Of a stretch of 64,000 bases of DNA, positions 46,529 to 59,016 are shown one piece after another. The notes below the pieces were generated by a model. It saw only the letters and a program-made list of their open reading frames with translations, was not told the DNA's origin and did no database searches. Position 1 is the stretch's first letter; every line of letters starts with the position of its first letter. Location: assembly GCA_964304625.1 (NCBI GenBank), contig OZ199840.1, positions 4,526,001 through 4,590,000 of the forward strand, given 5' to 3'. The translations under genes and the position numbers were made by a program. This DNA is from Kudoa neothunni. Lineage: Eukaryota; Cnidaria.

Positions 46529-49516
46529 ATGAAATATTTCGTCAATTCATTGGGAATTTTTCTTGTTCTTTTTTGTAATTTTTGTACATTACATTTGTTT
46601 TATTAATTAAATAATAGTCAGATATATTTTATTAGATGATGTAGGAGCTTCAGTTACACCACAATCTCTAACAACTACAACCAACGCTCTTACCTATAAG
46701 ATTGTGAAACATGCGAATAAAATGACGGTTAACTTAATATTAAGTGGTACTGCTTACGCTCCTTCAAAGTATTGCCGAATCAAAAAATCAGATGAGGCTG
46801 GTGCAGCATATGAAGAAATCGATTCTTGCTCAGAAAATAATACTGATAATGTTACTGGAAAATGTGTAAGGGCATGTATTGGAGATGGCAATAAGTTAAC
46901 TTACGATAAATTTTCTCCGAGAACAAAATATGTTGAAGTTTTTGTAGCTAATGATGCTACAGGAGTTTCTACAAAAAATACTGACCCAACTATCTTCGGA
47001 CTTGAGATACGTAATTTATGGTTTTTAATTAATATAAAATTTTTTTAGCTTTGTTGGTAAATCCACAAGTCACAGTAACAACTACAAATCAGAATAAATT
47101 GAAATTTAGCACAATAACGTGCAAAAACGTTGCATGTCCCATACATTACAAGGGTATTGAATATGCTGCTGGACCAGTAGGCGGAACTTGTGTCGCACCA
47201 AAAGATTCAGATGCCGCGGACGAAGTAGAATTTGATTTAATGATTCCTCATTATGAAATGAAATGCACGAACTATCCAAGTTTCTTTTATAAACTTCAAA
47301 ATAGATACACATTAATGAATATGGAAGTTTATGCTCCCCAATATTATGTGACATATAATAATAGCGAAGATAAAACTAAATATTTATTAAAATTTACTAA
47401 CAAATTCCCATTTGAAATTTGTAAGTTCAGTATTAAAAAAGCGTCAACCGACATTCCTACAAATGGTACGAATGATTACAAATCAAATTGCGGCGGAAAT
47501 AATAAAGATTGTTATGCACCATGTAACGACGTTGAGCTTACTTTTGTGGCATCAGAAGGGATCGTTGAAGTTTTAATCCAGTCAAGACATTTTCCGCTCC
47601 AAGCAAATGGAGCCGAATATTCTGGCTACACACAAAAGAAATATGGTAATATTGATTAAGTTGTTTTTAAATAATACCCTTTTAGTTATTACAGAAACTA
47701 ATGATGCTAATGAGACTGGAAAATTGCTATCAGCCTACTTAGCAGCTGGTGTCACATTAAATGTACCTTTATTTAATCCTGGTACCGTCAATACAAAGTT
47801 TACGCAATGTACCGTAAGTTACTACGCTGCTGATAAACCAATGCCTACAACTACCACTACCACTACCACTGCAACTAGAGCGACATGCAATACTTCTGGT
47901 ACAACACAATGTGCCACCCAATGCACCGCTTCATTAACAATAATCCAGCTGACACCCGGTAAACCTTATATTCTCGAAATTGTTGCGGCATCAACTGCGC
48001 CGGGAAGTGACAATAAAATTCCCGCTAGTTTTAAAGAACATGTATTCTTTAGAACAAGTAAAATTATAAAAATACCTACATAATAATTACATGAATATTT
48101 AATTTAGCGAATGAAAATACAAAAACATTTCCTACTGTTACACCAACAATACGAGATACAGGTCTATCTATTAAGGCACTTGCTGTTGAAACATCGATTT
48201 CCAAAACTAGCACCACATGTGCTTATTATCTAAGTCCCCGAGGAAAGGATACATATGTTTGTGCAATGTGCGTTGATAGTTATCCATGTAGAGGATATTG
48301 TGGGGAGTCTCAAACTATCGTGGGGTTATCTCCAGGAACCGATTATGATCTCAAAGTTGTTGCACACGAAGGTTATGGTTTCAAAGTTCACCAAATCAGA
48401 ACTGGTATCATATTTTTTCATAAAATAATAAAAGAACAATTTTTAAGTTTTGTCAACACTTACACTTGAAAAACAAATGTTGGATAAAGGTTTTAAAGTC
48501 GCAGGGTCCTTATCATCGCCTTACCCAGCAGCCGTATGTCATTACAAAGTTAAAGTTAAACAAGGAGAAGATTATGGACTAATTTACGAATGTCCAGCAC
48601 GAACTCCAACAAGAGCTGCTAGAAGTTCTACTCTCGTATCAACATCAAAAATGGGGGTGGCTAGATCATCAGGGGACCAACGAAACGTGAATGCAGCAAC
48701 TGCCACCAATACAGCTACGATCTCATCGTGCCAAGCACCACCCTTATGCAGTAATATCATTTTTAGTGAAGGATACGAATCAGACAAAGATTATCAAGTT
48801 TTGGTGACTGCTGTTGGAAGGTCCACAGAAGTTTCAATAAATATACCCAAAAGTATTTCCTCATAAATTTTTATATAACCACTTTTAAAATTGAATTAAT
48901 ACTACAACGAAAATTAAAAAATTTACCAATGCTATTTAAAATTATATTTTAGACCCATTGCCTTCACAACCCACGGATCTCAATAAACAATTAATAGTGG
49001 TGATCACACGTGTCGACAAAACATTGACTGTTAGCACCACTTTACCCGCAGGTTTGAATGAAGATGCATTATGCAAATGGCAGTTAAAAAATTCGGGAGA
49101 ACCCTCAAATCCCATCGTGAAAAAATGCATGACTATTGGTAAAGGTTGCACCCAATTACCTCGTTGCAAGGAATTCACAATTACACAAGTTGAAGATATA
49201 CACGATTACCATTTGACTCTATTCTATAATGAAGATCCAAATACCTACGGTGTTGGAATAATTAAACAAGGTAACCATCGTAATATTTCAATGTTAATTA
49301 TAAACATTTAATAGGTGAAACTTCAAACAAATCAACGTAACTTTTGATATGTCATCATTATTTCTAATTTCTTTTAGATCCAAAAATACGATGTATTAAT
49401 AATCAATTTTGATTATTTTAATCATTATCTTTAGAATTATTTCCGTGATTGTTCCAGTTGTTATCGTAGTTATCGGAATAGGTTTCTATTTCGGATACAT
49501 GAAGAACAAAAATTAG
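46529..49516 (+). CDS. Type I membrane protein with about seven cysteine-bearing Fn3-like repeats, 10 exons
   Basis: Exons 46529-46583, 46636-47010, 47049-47645, 47695-48057, 48108-48404, 48448-48852, 48953-49270, 49315-49336, 49378-49392 and 49435-49516 sum to 2529 nt (842 aa). Exon 1 is a signal peptide (MKYFVNSLGIFLVLFCNF); the last exons give a membrane span (IIISVIVPVVIVVIGIGFYF) and a very short tail GYMKNKN. Between them are about seven repeats, each with an early Cys, a variable loop, a Cys cluster such as CNTSGTTQCATQC or CRGYC, and an Fn3-like ending such as LTPGKPYILEIVAAS or LSPGTDYDLKVVAHEG. Exons 2-7 are all phase 1-1 modules. It should sit at the cell surface, probably in adhesion, recognition or host contact, but no family is recognised. 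One loop has an eight-Thr run; two terminal exons are only 22 and 15 nt. Confidence 0.88.
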
Positions 49517-50109
49517 AATTCATTGATGACAAAAATATTTAGATTTTTTAGAATTATCAATTATCGTTTGTTAGTAACACGAATGTCCCAGCTTCGCATG
49601 GGAATGAGGATATTTTGTCATAGAACGCGTTAAAAAATATATGAATTCTTTCAATTAATCCAAAGAACATAAATAAATAACTTTTCATTTAGAAAAAATA
49701 CTTTTAGCCACTGATCAGTACATTAAAAATTAGGATCATCTCATGGAGATCATTAAAATAACAAAACTGTTTAAATTGAGACGACTTGATTTTATTGTTT
49801 AAATTCATACTCCTCAATCCAGCATATTCTTCTACTATGTTTCTCCAACACTGTTACTGTTGAATAACACCAAAATATCGACAAAAATATTTATAACTAT
49901 ATAAAATAAAATTTCAATGTATTTATTAAACCTCATCGCTTAAAGTTAAATTAAACGAATGTTTTAGCGAAATTTGAGGGGGCAGTTTTAGTAATAGGGG
50001 TTATAATCTACGCGAACAATTCGTCATCGATTTACCAAAGTTGTGTCTTTTTATGTTATTTCAAGTCATATAGAGAACTTTTATAGTGTTATTAATTAAT
50101 TAATAAAAT

Positions 50110-51267
50110 ATACAGTATATAACCGATAGTACGTAGTCACCTCGGGAACACAAAAAAGTGCTTACTAAACGTTGCAAGCGATAGTATATACGTATAATAC
50201 TCACGCAGTTTTTGTGTTTTTAGTTTTCTAACTATTAATTCAACTTATTTTTAGATAAGGATAACTAAAAATACATTTTTAAGATTTGATGGATAAAAAA
50301 TAATTACAAAATTTTGTTGAAACCATATTTGTGATGAAATATTTATATCATTTTACAGTGCAACCTAGGACTTCGACCATAGTCCGTTCTAGAAGTGTGT
50401 CCGAATTCCGAGTAATTTTTCCACTGCAAAATAATGTAATTCAGTTTAATCCATTACCGCGCATCAAATAAACGATTATTTTTATTCTTACTTATTAAAA
50501 ACAATCATTTTTTTATAAAATATAACAAATAAAAATTTGATATGATAAAAAAGATGACATATAGGATAAAAATTTTTTGGTTGTCATCGATAGATTATAA
50601 AGGGGTCTCTTTTGACTGAGTGACTCTTCTTCTAGGATTTTGTTTCTTATCTGTTTTTGCTCCAACAAGATTTGTTCTGAATACCCATTCTATAAGTGTT
50701 AGAACTCAAAGGTATTTCTGACTCAAAATTTTTGGTGAAACTCCGAGGTTACGCTGTACATTTGGATAAATTTAGTAAACAATCAGTTTTACGAGATTAA
50801 AGTATTATTTTATTTCTTATTGATTTTTAACGCCATATGAAACAAAGATTTTTATACTTTTCTCAAAAAATTAAAAAAAACGTCACCTTACTATTTAATT
50901 TGGATACAATGTATACTGTAGAATGTTAAATGACGTTTATTATCGTGCCTTTAGGTACATTTTGGAATAATTTTCAGTTATTTATAATCCTCCTGCAAAA
51001 ATTAAACAGTTAAAATTTAAATTTTATCCTCCCTTCCAATCTTCCAATATCCCAATAATCGATAATAAAATTTATATGGTTTTAAAAAGTGCGTAAAATT
51101 TGTAGTCACGTGATACCACAGATCGGTAATCCCTAGTTTAACTCGAAGATATTTTAAAGACTTTTACTTTTTACAATCATAAAAGTGTTAAAAATCGTAC
51201 CATCTAATACAAACATTGGATAAATCGTGTTGATGAAAGTGTGTACTATCGGTTGGCTAGTGTATAA
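50110..51267. mobile_element. MITE-like element, family 1, copy a
   Basis: ATACAGTATATAACCGATAG at the left (50110) is answered at the right by GTACTATCGGTTGGCTAGTG (51243-51262); the core AACCGATAGTAC is perfectly inverted. Both ends abut TA, compatible with a TA target duplication as in Tc1/mariner-type elements. No transposase inside. CTCGGGA just inside the left end is shared with the element at 57465. Confidence 0.55.
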
Positions 51268-51674
51268 CACTTAGACCTTAAAAATCGACGTAAATCGACG
51301 AAAATCGATTGTAATCGAAAACGGCAATGCCTAATTATAATCCATAATTTCAAAAGTATAATTAAAATCTAGATAAGAATAAATCCGCTTATTTAAAATC
51401 TGCAACTCTATAAGCGGATATTAATTTAAATAGGATCTATGTAAAAATATTAAATAATTATCTCCGAAACATCCATGTTTCATATTGTAAGTTTTTTGAT
51501 CACAACAACATCACTAACGTTATTTTATTTAATAATAAATTGCTAAATGTGGGAAAATGTATATCTATTATAATGCTCCATTATTTTAGTTGAATAAAAT
51601 TTGTAAAATCCAAATCCACCTATTATAATAATTAATTACAATCAATTATAAATAAGCCTAGTAGTATTTGAACA

Positions 51675-51743
51675 TACCTTAATGTATTTATCGAATTTAT
51701 CGAATTTATCGAATTCATCGAATTCATCGAGTTCATTAAGGTA
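51675..51743. repeat. 10-bp inverted arms around a tandem TATCGAATT-type array
   Basis: TACCTTAATG (51675-51684) and CATTAAGGTA (51734-51743) are perfect inverted arms. Between them a roughly 10-bp unit (ATCGAATTTA/ATCGAATTCA) is repeated five times. It can fold as a 69-nt cruciform. Confidence 0.75.
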
Positions 51744-52174
51744 TTACAGATTGTTTTCCAATAAAACTATAAAGTAGAACTATGAAGTTGGAACGAAAAA
51801 CAAATATTAGATTTAAAACTCACAGACACATCTGTAAAACATAACCTATTTAAATTAAGACAAAAAAATCTAAGAAACACAATGCGCAACTCACATAAAA
51901 GAGAAAAAATACTATAATTATCCCAACCAAAGCACAAACAAGATTGAAGGCCTTATTGAATTTAAAATACATCATTATTGTTTTAGAACAATGACACCAG
52001 AAAGAAATAACAAATAACCACTGTGTAATAGATAGACAACATGTATTGAGAACAAATGAAGATGACGATGATGAATGCCGTTTATAGTAATAGTAATAAT
52101 AATAATGATAATAAAGGGTTCTCATTCGCCTCCGCTGCTAACAATAATAAGAAGAAGAAGAAATGAACATACAT

Positions 52175-53256
52175 CTATTGTTGAGATTGTTTGGTGTTGA
52201 AGCTGGTTAGACCGAAAATATCAAGTTTTCTTTTATCGGTAGGTTTAAGAATTTGGAATGAGCACATTAGGCAGTCATCAATACTCATCAACGCACCAGC
52301 ATTATCGAATTCGCCACAGTAGTTCGGTGCAGAGAATACTGTGACAAGTTGACGTTTAGAAAAGAACTCGTATCCATCTTCGACAACTTGATGCGCTCTG
52401 CAAATGAGGTCTAGATCGTGTTTTTGTAGAAATAGTTGAACGGTATCTGATCCGAAGGTGTATGAGACACCTCGATCATTTTCACCATAGCCTTTGATGT
52501 CTTTGTCTGGGTCGGCCCATAACAAATCGCACAATAGGCCTTGGTCGGGTACATCGGTAGGACGCATAATTCGGCGTATCTGTTCCATACTTTGTAGATC
52601 TGGAGAGAGACCTCCATGACAACAGAAAATTTTCTCATCGATCAATGCAGCCACCGGTAGACAGTTAAAACAATCAGTAAAAGTTTTCCACAATTTCACA
52701 TTATATCTACGTTTACCTACACATCAAAAACAAATTAGAACACATAAAAACAACTATTACACTCATCAAAAAATCCATATATTCTATTGATGCTAGCACA
52801 TTCATGATTGCCACGTAGTAAAAAAAAATTCTCTGGATATTTAATTTTGTAAGCAAGCAATAGACATATTGTCTCCAACGACTGCTTGCCTCTATCCACA
52901 TAATCACCCAAAAATAGATAATTCGAATCGGGAGGGAATCCACCATATTCGAACAATCGTAACAAATCAAAATATTGGCCGTGAATATCTCCACACACTT
53001 TCAACGGTGCTTCCAACTCCAATAGTATTGGTTGACTCAAAAATATATCTCTTGATTTTATACAAAGCCCACGTATTTCATTTTCGGTTAGTGCAACCAC
53101 TTTCCCTGGCCGAGTTCCTATTACTACATTAAATTGTGAGAGAACTGCCTATCAAGTTGCAGGCCAGGTGTGTAACAACTGAACTGGGTGGTTTGACCTA
53201 CCTTCTAACAGCCGTGATATAATGCTATCTATATTCAACTTCTCTGAGTCTGCCAT
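52175..53256 (-). CDS. PPP1C: Serine/threonine protein phosphatase PP1 catalytic subunit, 3 exons
   Basis: Exons 53256-53202, 53123-52761 and 52716-52175 sum to 960 nt (319 aa; human isoforms about 323-330). The metal-binding and catalytic motifs are intact: [63 protein letters not shown] and [14 protein letters not shown]. The start [18 protein letters not shown] matches PP1 of animals closely. PP1 removes phosphate from Ser/Thr under control of docking subunits in nucleus and cytosol. The C-terminal tail after FQILKP is short (ending NTKQSQQ) and lacks the usual Thr-Pro-Pro Cdk site. Introns are 78 and 44 nt. A GGT microsatellite lies about 90 bp upstream of the start. Confidence 0.96.
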
Positions 53257-55900
53257 TGCACGATCTACACCAGATTATACAACTCGCGCATTATGATTAG
53301 TGTTACATCTCGCATGCTCATTGATACGTTCCAACTATATTTAATGTGGTGGTGGTGGTGGTGGTAGGTTTTTTAGTGTTATTCAATGGGTTGTTGTGAT
53401 TTGCATGAGTCCAATTGAAATTGTAGAATCGATTCAATTTATCGCTTATTTATTTGATGACTGTGGTCATATTTTTCTATCAACCCACTAACACACACTC
53501 TCCATATCATATTTAAACGATAATAATATCTTAATTAGTTTAATTTTGTTTAGCAGTTATATGAGCTATTTATTATCATTACTGTGTGGGCTTGGTAGCG
53601 GTTTTATGCAGGCGATCTCAATTGAAGATATCGGCTTTCATGGCTGGGGAATTGATCCTAATCTCTCCCTGGCTTATATATTATTTTCTAGTTCTCTAAT
53701 TAACATGAAATTTTGTTGGTTATCGAATATTTTTAAATCTATTATTATACATTCTACTTGATAGTTAAATATTTTTATATCATTTATTCCCCAAAACATG
53801 TTCAATGCTTTATCAATTATGTGTTGACAGAGTGAGAGTTTGTTTTGCTATTATATCCCAATATAATCATATCATTTGTTATGTATTGTTCCGGGCGAAT
53901 ATAACTTTAGATATTTCTAGTTAATTATCTTGGATTATAAATCGGTTGTATTCGTCAAATTATCTCAACTAAAAATTCTCTGTTGACTCAGCAAGCAAAA
54001 TAAGTTTTAAATAATTTTTTTTCGAAAATTGGTGTGACCATTTTGTTTCCTTGAATGCGAATAAGACTAATTAGAAAAATAGTAACCAATCCGCACTGAT
54101 TTACCATGGGAGATTTCAGATATGAATGAAAATTTAATGCTTACTGTTTCGAAAAATTCCTAGATAAAATTTAAAATGAAAACTAAGTTACAATTATGCT
54201 CATTCATAGTTTAAAATAAACAAAATTTGCAACTGTTTTAACATCGTTCTTGTTCGTTCAACCAATTATAGCACGAATTTCGAGATAAATAAGAACGTCG
54301 TAATTGTGCTCTAATTCATATATATATATATATAATAATCACAAAATATTCTGGAATTATTTGAAATTTTATACTGTTTTCATTTTTAATAGTTTTGAAT
54401 TTATTATTAAATTGTTCTTAGAGATATCTCCAATTTTTAATTATTTTTTTAGTTTGTTTCTTTTATGAGAATCTTTTTGTATTTTTGTTGAGTAAATGAA
54501 GAGATTTATTCTGCTGAGGCAACGAATTAGAATATGCAGAATATATTTTAATCCTAGAAATTCTTGCTTACAAAAAGTTTACATATTTAGTTTTTTAGAA
54601 TCTGCTATATTTAATTATTTCCATAGCAACAGATAAATTGAACTCTTATTGATACGTAAATTCGTACAAAAAATTATAAATGTGAACGCTAAGCTAGTAA
54701 CTTAAATTTTAATTTATTTAGAGTATTTTTAAAACGTATTGTGTACAATTATCGATGTTGAAGTTTTGAATAATCCTAATCAGAACATAACGTTAAATAT
54801 AAAAATGATAACTGGAGAAATTATTCGTATTGAAGAAAATAGTATAATAAAGATATTTAACGAGATTGAAACAACTTAATCGTAAAATTAAGACTTTTTA
54901 CATTAATCCAAGCTTTGTTATGATGATTATAAAGTTATTTACTAAAATTTATCGATGGTACGCAAAAAATGCCATTTATTTTGATTTTCACTAAATTAGT
55001 TAGTTCACTCGTGTGATATCTTTATAATAAAATCTCATAAATTGGCATTGAAATTTAATAGCCCTGGATTATTATGTTATTGATAAATTGTGCTTTGAAG
55101 AGGAATAATATCAAATTTGTTGCTTGATTTTTTAAATTATATATTATTTTAATCAGTTTCTAAATTATATTCATTATTTAAATTAAAAAAATTTAAATAT
55201 AGGAATTTTCTTTAGAAATTGCCAATTGTTACGATACTGTTAATTTCATTATCTCCTCTAAGAAGTGAGTGATTATGAAATATGATATTCTTAGATGCAC
55301 TTATTTACTTATCAGATATTTAACACATTAACGCCTTTATTGACATACAGCAACCACGAAAATGTGGTGTCGTTTTGTCCAGTCGATTATAATAAATGTT
55401 TCTAATTCATTTAGCTATTTTTAGACAAACCAAAATGTTTATGTTTTAAAAAAAAATATATTAAAATATAAGTATTTTAATGTGATGAATTATTTAATTT
55501 AATGTACGCTGTTAATAGATCCCGTTTATTCTATTTTTTTTGAATTTTTTTCACTTATTTCTTAGACCGGAAAAATAAATAACGGCATCATATTTTCAAC
55601 CATTTTTTAGGATAAATGTTTACAACTAGCGCTAATACCCGGCTTCGTGTGGTACTATATGATCGAAAAGTTTAACCTTCTAAGTAAACTGAGGTCCATT
55701 TGGACCCCAAACAAGATTGCCATCCTGTTTTCTCAGCCGTTATGTAATAACTATAATTCGTACTTCTATTATCGTAAAACATGTTTATCTTTAAAGTAAT
55801 AGATTTATTGGAATTTTCATGTTTCACAGCAATTTTTTTGATATTTTAAAAATATATTATTTATAGTAATTTTTAAATGGAAATTAAATTTCAACAAATA
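53257..55900. other. AT-rich intergenic region
   Basis: A TGG/GGT run at about 53346-53366 and a TA run near 54320 are simple repeats. A 71-codon open frame at 53546-53761 has no family match and no splice context. No gene recognised. Confidence 0.55.
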
Positions 55901-55979
55901 ATTTTATCTAACGCGAGCGAAAGTTTTTATTGTGTAAGAATAGATTTCTTTTTAGGAAGTAACGAGGGTAGTATTGATA

Positions 55980-56526
55980 CTAATGAAATAGAAACACCCC
56001 ACCTAGTGTAATTGAAGGAGACTCTCGGTTATGAGATTGATGAAAATGACAATTCGCTTACAAACAAAAACAACAATTTATTGAGTGCAATCAAAGCAAA
56101 GAAAACCAAGGTGGTCGCAGATAATAAAAATGAATTTTCTTCAAGATGTGATTATGTACGCCACCCAAAGGATCTTTTGTATTGTAGGATGTTTTTCATC
56201 ATTTCTTCACAATGGAAATAGTGGAACAAACAATTAAATATATCAATCAGTACGATAAGAAATCTTATGGGAAGAAATGGAAAGATGTTGATGAAATGCA
56301 TGGTTTTATTAGCTGTTTATTGCACATGGCTATTCATAAGAATGGACAAGAGCCTCTTGTTGAAATGATTAATTGTGACGAAGGTACGAGGATATACAAA
56401 GAACCTTTTTCTTTGTACAGATTCAGGCAACTAACCAGAGCGCTCCACTTCGATAACGCAGAAACTAGGGAGGAACGGCAGCTACATGATAAATTTTGCA
56501 CATTTAGAGAAATATGGAACATTTAG
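55980..56526 (+). pseudogene. piggyBac-like transposase fragment
   Basis: The frame at 56212-56526 reads EIVEQTIKYINQYDKK, then KKWKDVDEMHGFISCLLHMA and SLYRFRQLTRALHFDNAETR, the start of the PGBD/piggyBac DDE domain (TN.Y, EM..FLG, RF..I...LHF.DN). It stops before the first catalytic Asp region is complete. The preceding frame (56012-56221), with YVRHPKDLLYCRMFFIISSQ, is the region just upstream, out of frame by one. Truncated and frameshifted, so inactive. About 300 bp upstream, AGGTCCATTTGGACC near 55692 is a self-complementary motif that may belong to the element's terminus. Confidence 0.75.
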
Positions 56527-59016
56527 GTTAACATGGCAAACAAAAATTATAACCACGGAGAAAATATGTCATGCTGAGCAATTTGGTTTCTTTTAGATAA
56601 TATATAAAATGTATGCCAACAATATATGGATTAAAATTTTCTCCAAATTCGTAAAAAAAATATTTTTTCTTCTAATCACATATATGATGGTGGAATCAAC
56701 GACATAATCCTCATGTTAAACATTGGTGTCTATATTTCATTATGAAGGAATATGAATGCAATTACAATTCGCGCACTTAAATGTTTATTTTATTTTTGCC
56801 TGGTATTATAATTAAAACAAATTAACAATAAGCCATTATAAACGGTTGTTGCTCACGCATGTAGAATATTTAAACTTTCTCCATCCTCATAACATTTTTA
56901 CATTTTTATTTTGTCCTAATTAAAGCTATACAAGTATTTTTAGTATTAAGAATTTTTATTGTCAAAACGCTACATTATTTAAGGCAATTATTGAGCGTTA
57001 TTTGACAAATTGTCTCCTAAATTGTGCTCAAAGTGTGATTATTCATTTGAAAATTTGTAATTAACTAACAAAACAGTTACAAGAGAAGTTAATAATTGAG
57101 AATAGATTAAATATGAACGAAATTTCTTTTTTCTTCATATTCTTGATTTTTAATGGAGAAAAGAAAGATAAATATTGAGTTAAGGGTTAATTAAATTAGT
57201 TAAAACCTACAATAATATTCTATCGTTTCTTTGACTCAAATTTAGGTTCAGCTTTGAAATTAAATACATATTTTACTTTTTTTAAGTTTAAAACAAACAT
57301 TATGGTGAATATAGTATTAATTTAATTATTATATTCTAATGATGCCGAGTATTAATACTTTTTGGAAACAAACAAAACTCAAACTAAATTCTCTTAATTT
57401 GTTGTTATTTGAAGGTTTTTTATAAAATAATATTTTAAAATTCATTCTTATAATAGAAACCATATACAGCCAGTGACCGATATTATGTAATCCCCTCGGG
57501 ACCATGTAAAAAAAGCGTGTAAGAATGTGCACGCCGGTTTTTGCGCACACTGGCGCGCGTATTTCAATATATTATTCAATTATTTATTAACAGAATTAAA
57601 TGCACAAATTTTGGTAATTATGTATAGTCTTTTTTAAATGTAAGTACAATGATTGACCGATTTTGCATAATTCAAATGGGATCTAGGAGAAGTGTGTGAA
57701 ATTGGTAACGTCTAGTTTTACGCACTTATAAAAATAAATGTAGCTAGTTAATATATTTGAATTGCATACATTAATGAAATAAATCATTTATTGCATTAGA
57801 GATACAATAATTAATTATTTTGATCACAAAAAATTCGATCGATCCTATTTTATCAAATTTGAATGATATCTTTCTTGTTTTTTGAAGGTGCCATAGGGGT
57901 TGGATAAAAAGGGTATGTTTGGTACTTTATAGTAACAAATTTGGTAGCTTTTGAATTCAACCTATTGCTTCGTTTCTATTTTATTTGTTCCATGTCATTT
58001 AATTCCTTTGAACATTAAACAAAGTTCACCTGTTTTTTTCAAAGACATCCAGAAAAAATACTTAAAACCTGTCGATCACGTGATCAGCAACCTGTAAATT
58101 TCCCAATCATATTACATTATTTAGATCTAAATTCTTAAATAAAAACATTTCAAAATATTATACATCAATTGTACATTTGTTTATTCGAATTGTGTTGCTT
58201 TTTAAAAAGTGCGTAAAACCGATCACTGACTGATTGGTGTATTTTCTATATGAATACAAAGTATGATTAATTTTTCCGCCAAGGCATGTTGGTGGTTTCT
58301 CTCCTCTTTATTTGTGGTGATGCAATGGCAGTAACTTTTTTTTATTGAACAATTTAGAAAAAGTGATAGAAAACAAGGAAGGGGGATGTTGTATAACAAG
58401 TGATCTTTGAAAATTGAGTAATACCACAAATACTTATTATACCCTTTTGTTGTTTAATATTTGTTTTACTTAATTTCAATGAATTATATTAACGTTGGTA
58501 ACGTTTTCAAAATAATACATTGAATGATAAATGATATACGGTGTTAGATGTTTATTGAACTAGAGATAATTATGGAGTTATTCAACACCATTCTTGGGGT
58601 ATAAATCCGTCCGTGCGCTGCGATTTTCGGACATTGGGACAATAAACACATTTCGTACAAAAAGAAAACCAACTGCTCGTTTTATAGCTAACACAAAAAC
58701 CACCATCTGATAAGTGTATCGTGTGCATTCGCAGTCGGAATAATAAAAATGGCACTCTTAGGATAAGACGAATATTATGTTCTTGTGACCATTCATGGGA
58801 AACTTTATAGAAGCTATCAAAATTATTTTTTAGTTTTAATGATTGAAAAGTTTTGATCCGAATAATAAATATCAAGAAATAGAGCCCGCCTTGAATTATT
58901 ATACTTTAATAGTCAAAATATGAAATTTAATTTAAAAAATATTAATTATAAGATGATATATAAACAAATATTAATCTAAATTGAAATATACTATATTTGG
59001 AATTGAAAAATAATTC
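56527..59016. other. Intergenic region with a MITE-like element
   Basis: Holds the element at 57465-58232. A minus-strand open frame at 58875-58582 with a Cys-rich end (SFCTKCVYCPNVRK) is protein-like but unassigned. No other gene recognised. Confidence 0.5.
57465..58232. mobile_element. MITE-like element, family 1, copy b
   Basis: ATACAGCCAGTGACCGATAT (from 57464) is answered by AAAACCGATCACTGACTG (58215-58232), inverted and imperfect. The interior just inside the left end (CTCGGGACCATG, then AAAAAAAGCG) resembles the same place in the element at 50110. A right-end-like GCGTAAAACCGACTACGTAC also occurs alone near 60625. Confidence 0.5.

Larger units (their letters stand above)
49517..52174. 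other. Intergenic region with MITE-like elements
   Basis: No gene recognised. It holds the element at 50110-51267 and the small inverted/tandem repeat at 51675-51743. A minus-strand open frame rich in Tyr and Ser repeats near 51850-52125 is a translated trinucleotide microsatellite. Confidence 0.6.

Noticed and set aside
51850-52125. Minus-strand frame rich in Tyr and Ser runs
   Set aside because: It is a translated ATA/ATG-type microsatellite in the 3' flank of PP1, with no domain.
53546-53761. 71-codon frame upstream of PP1
   Set aside because: No family match, no introns consistent with this genome, and placed in the promoter region of a divergent gene.
58582-58875. Cys-rich minus-strand frame near the Merlin relic
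   Set aside because: It lies outside the inverted repeats and matches nothing I recognise; kept only as a note in the regional entry.
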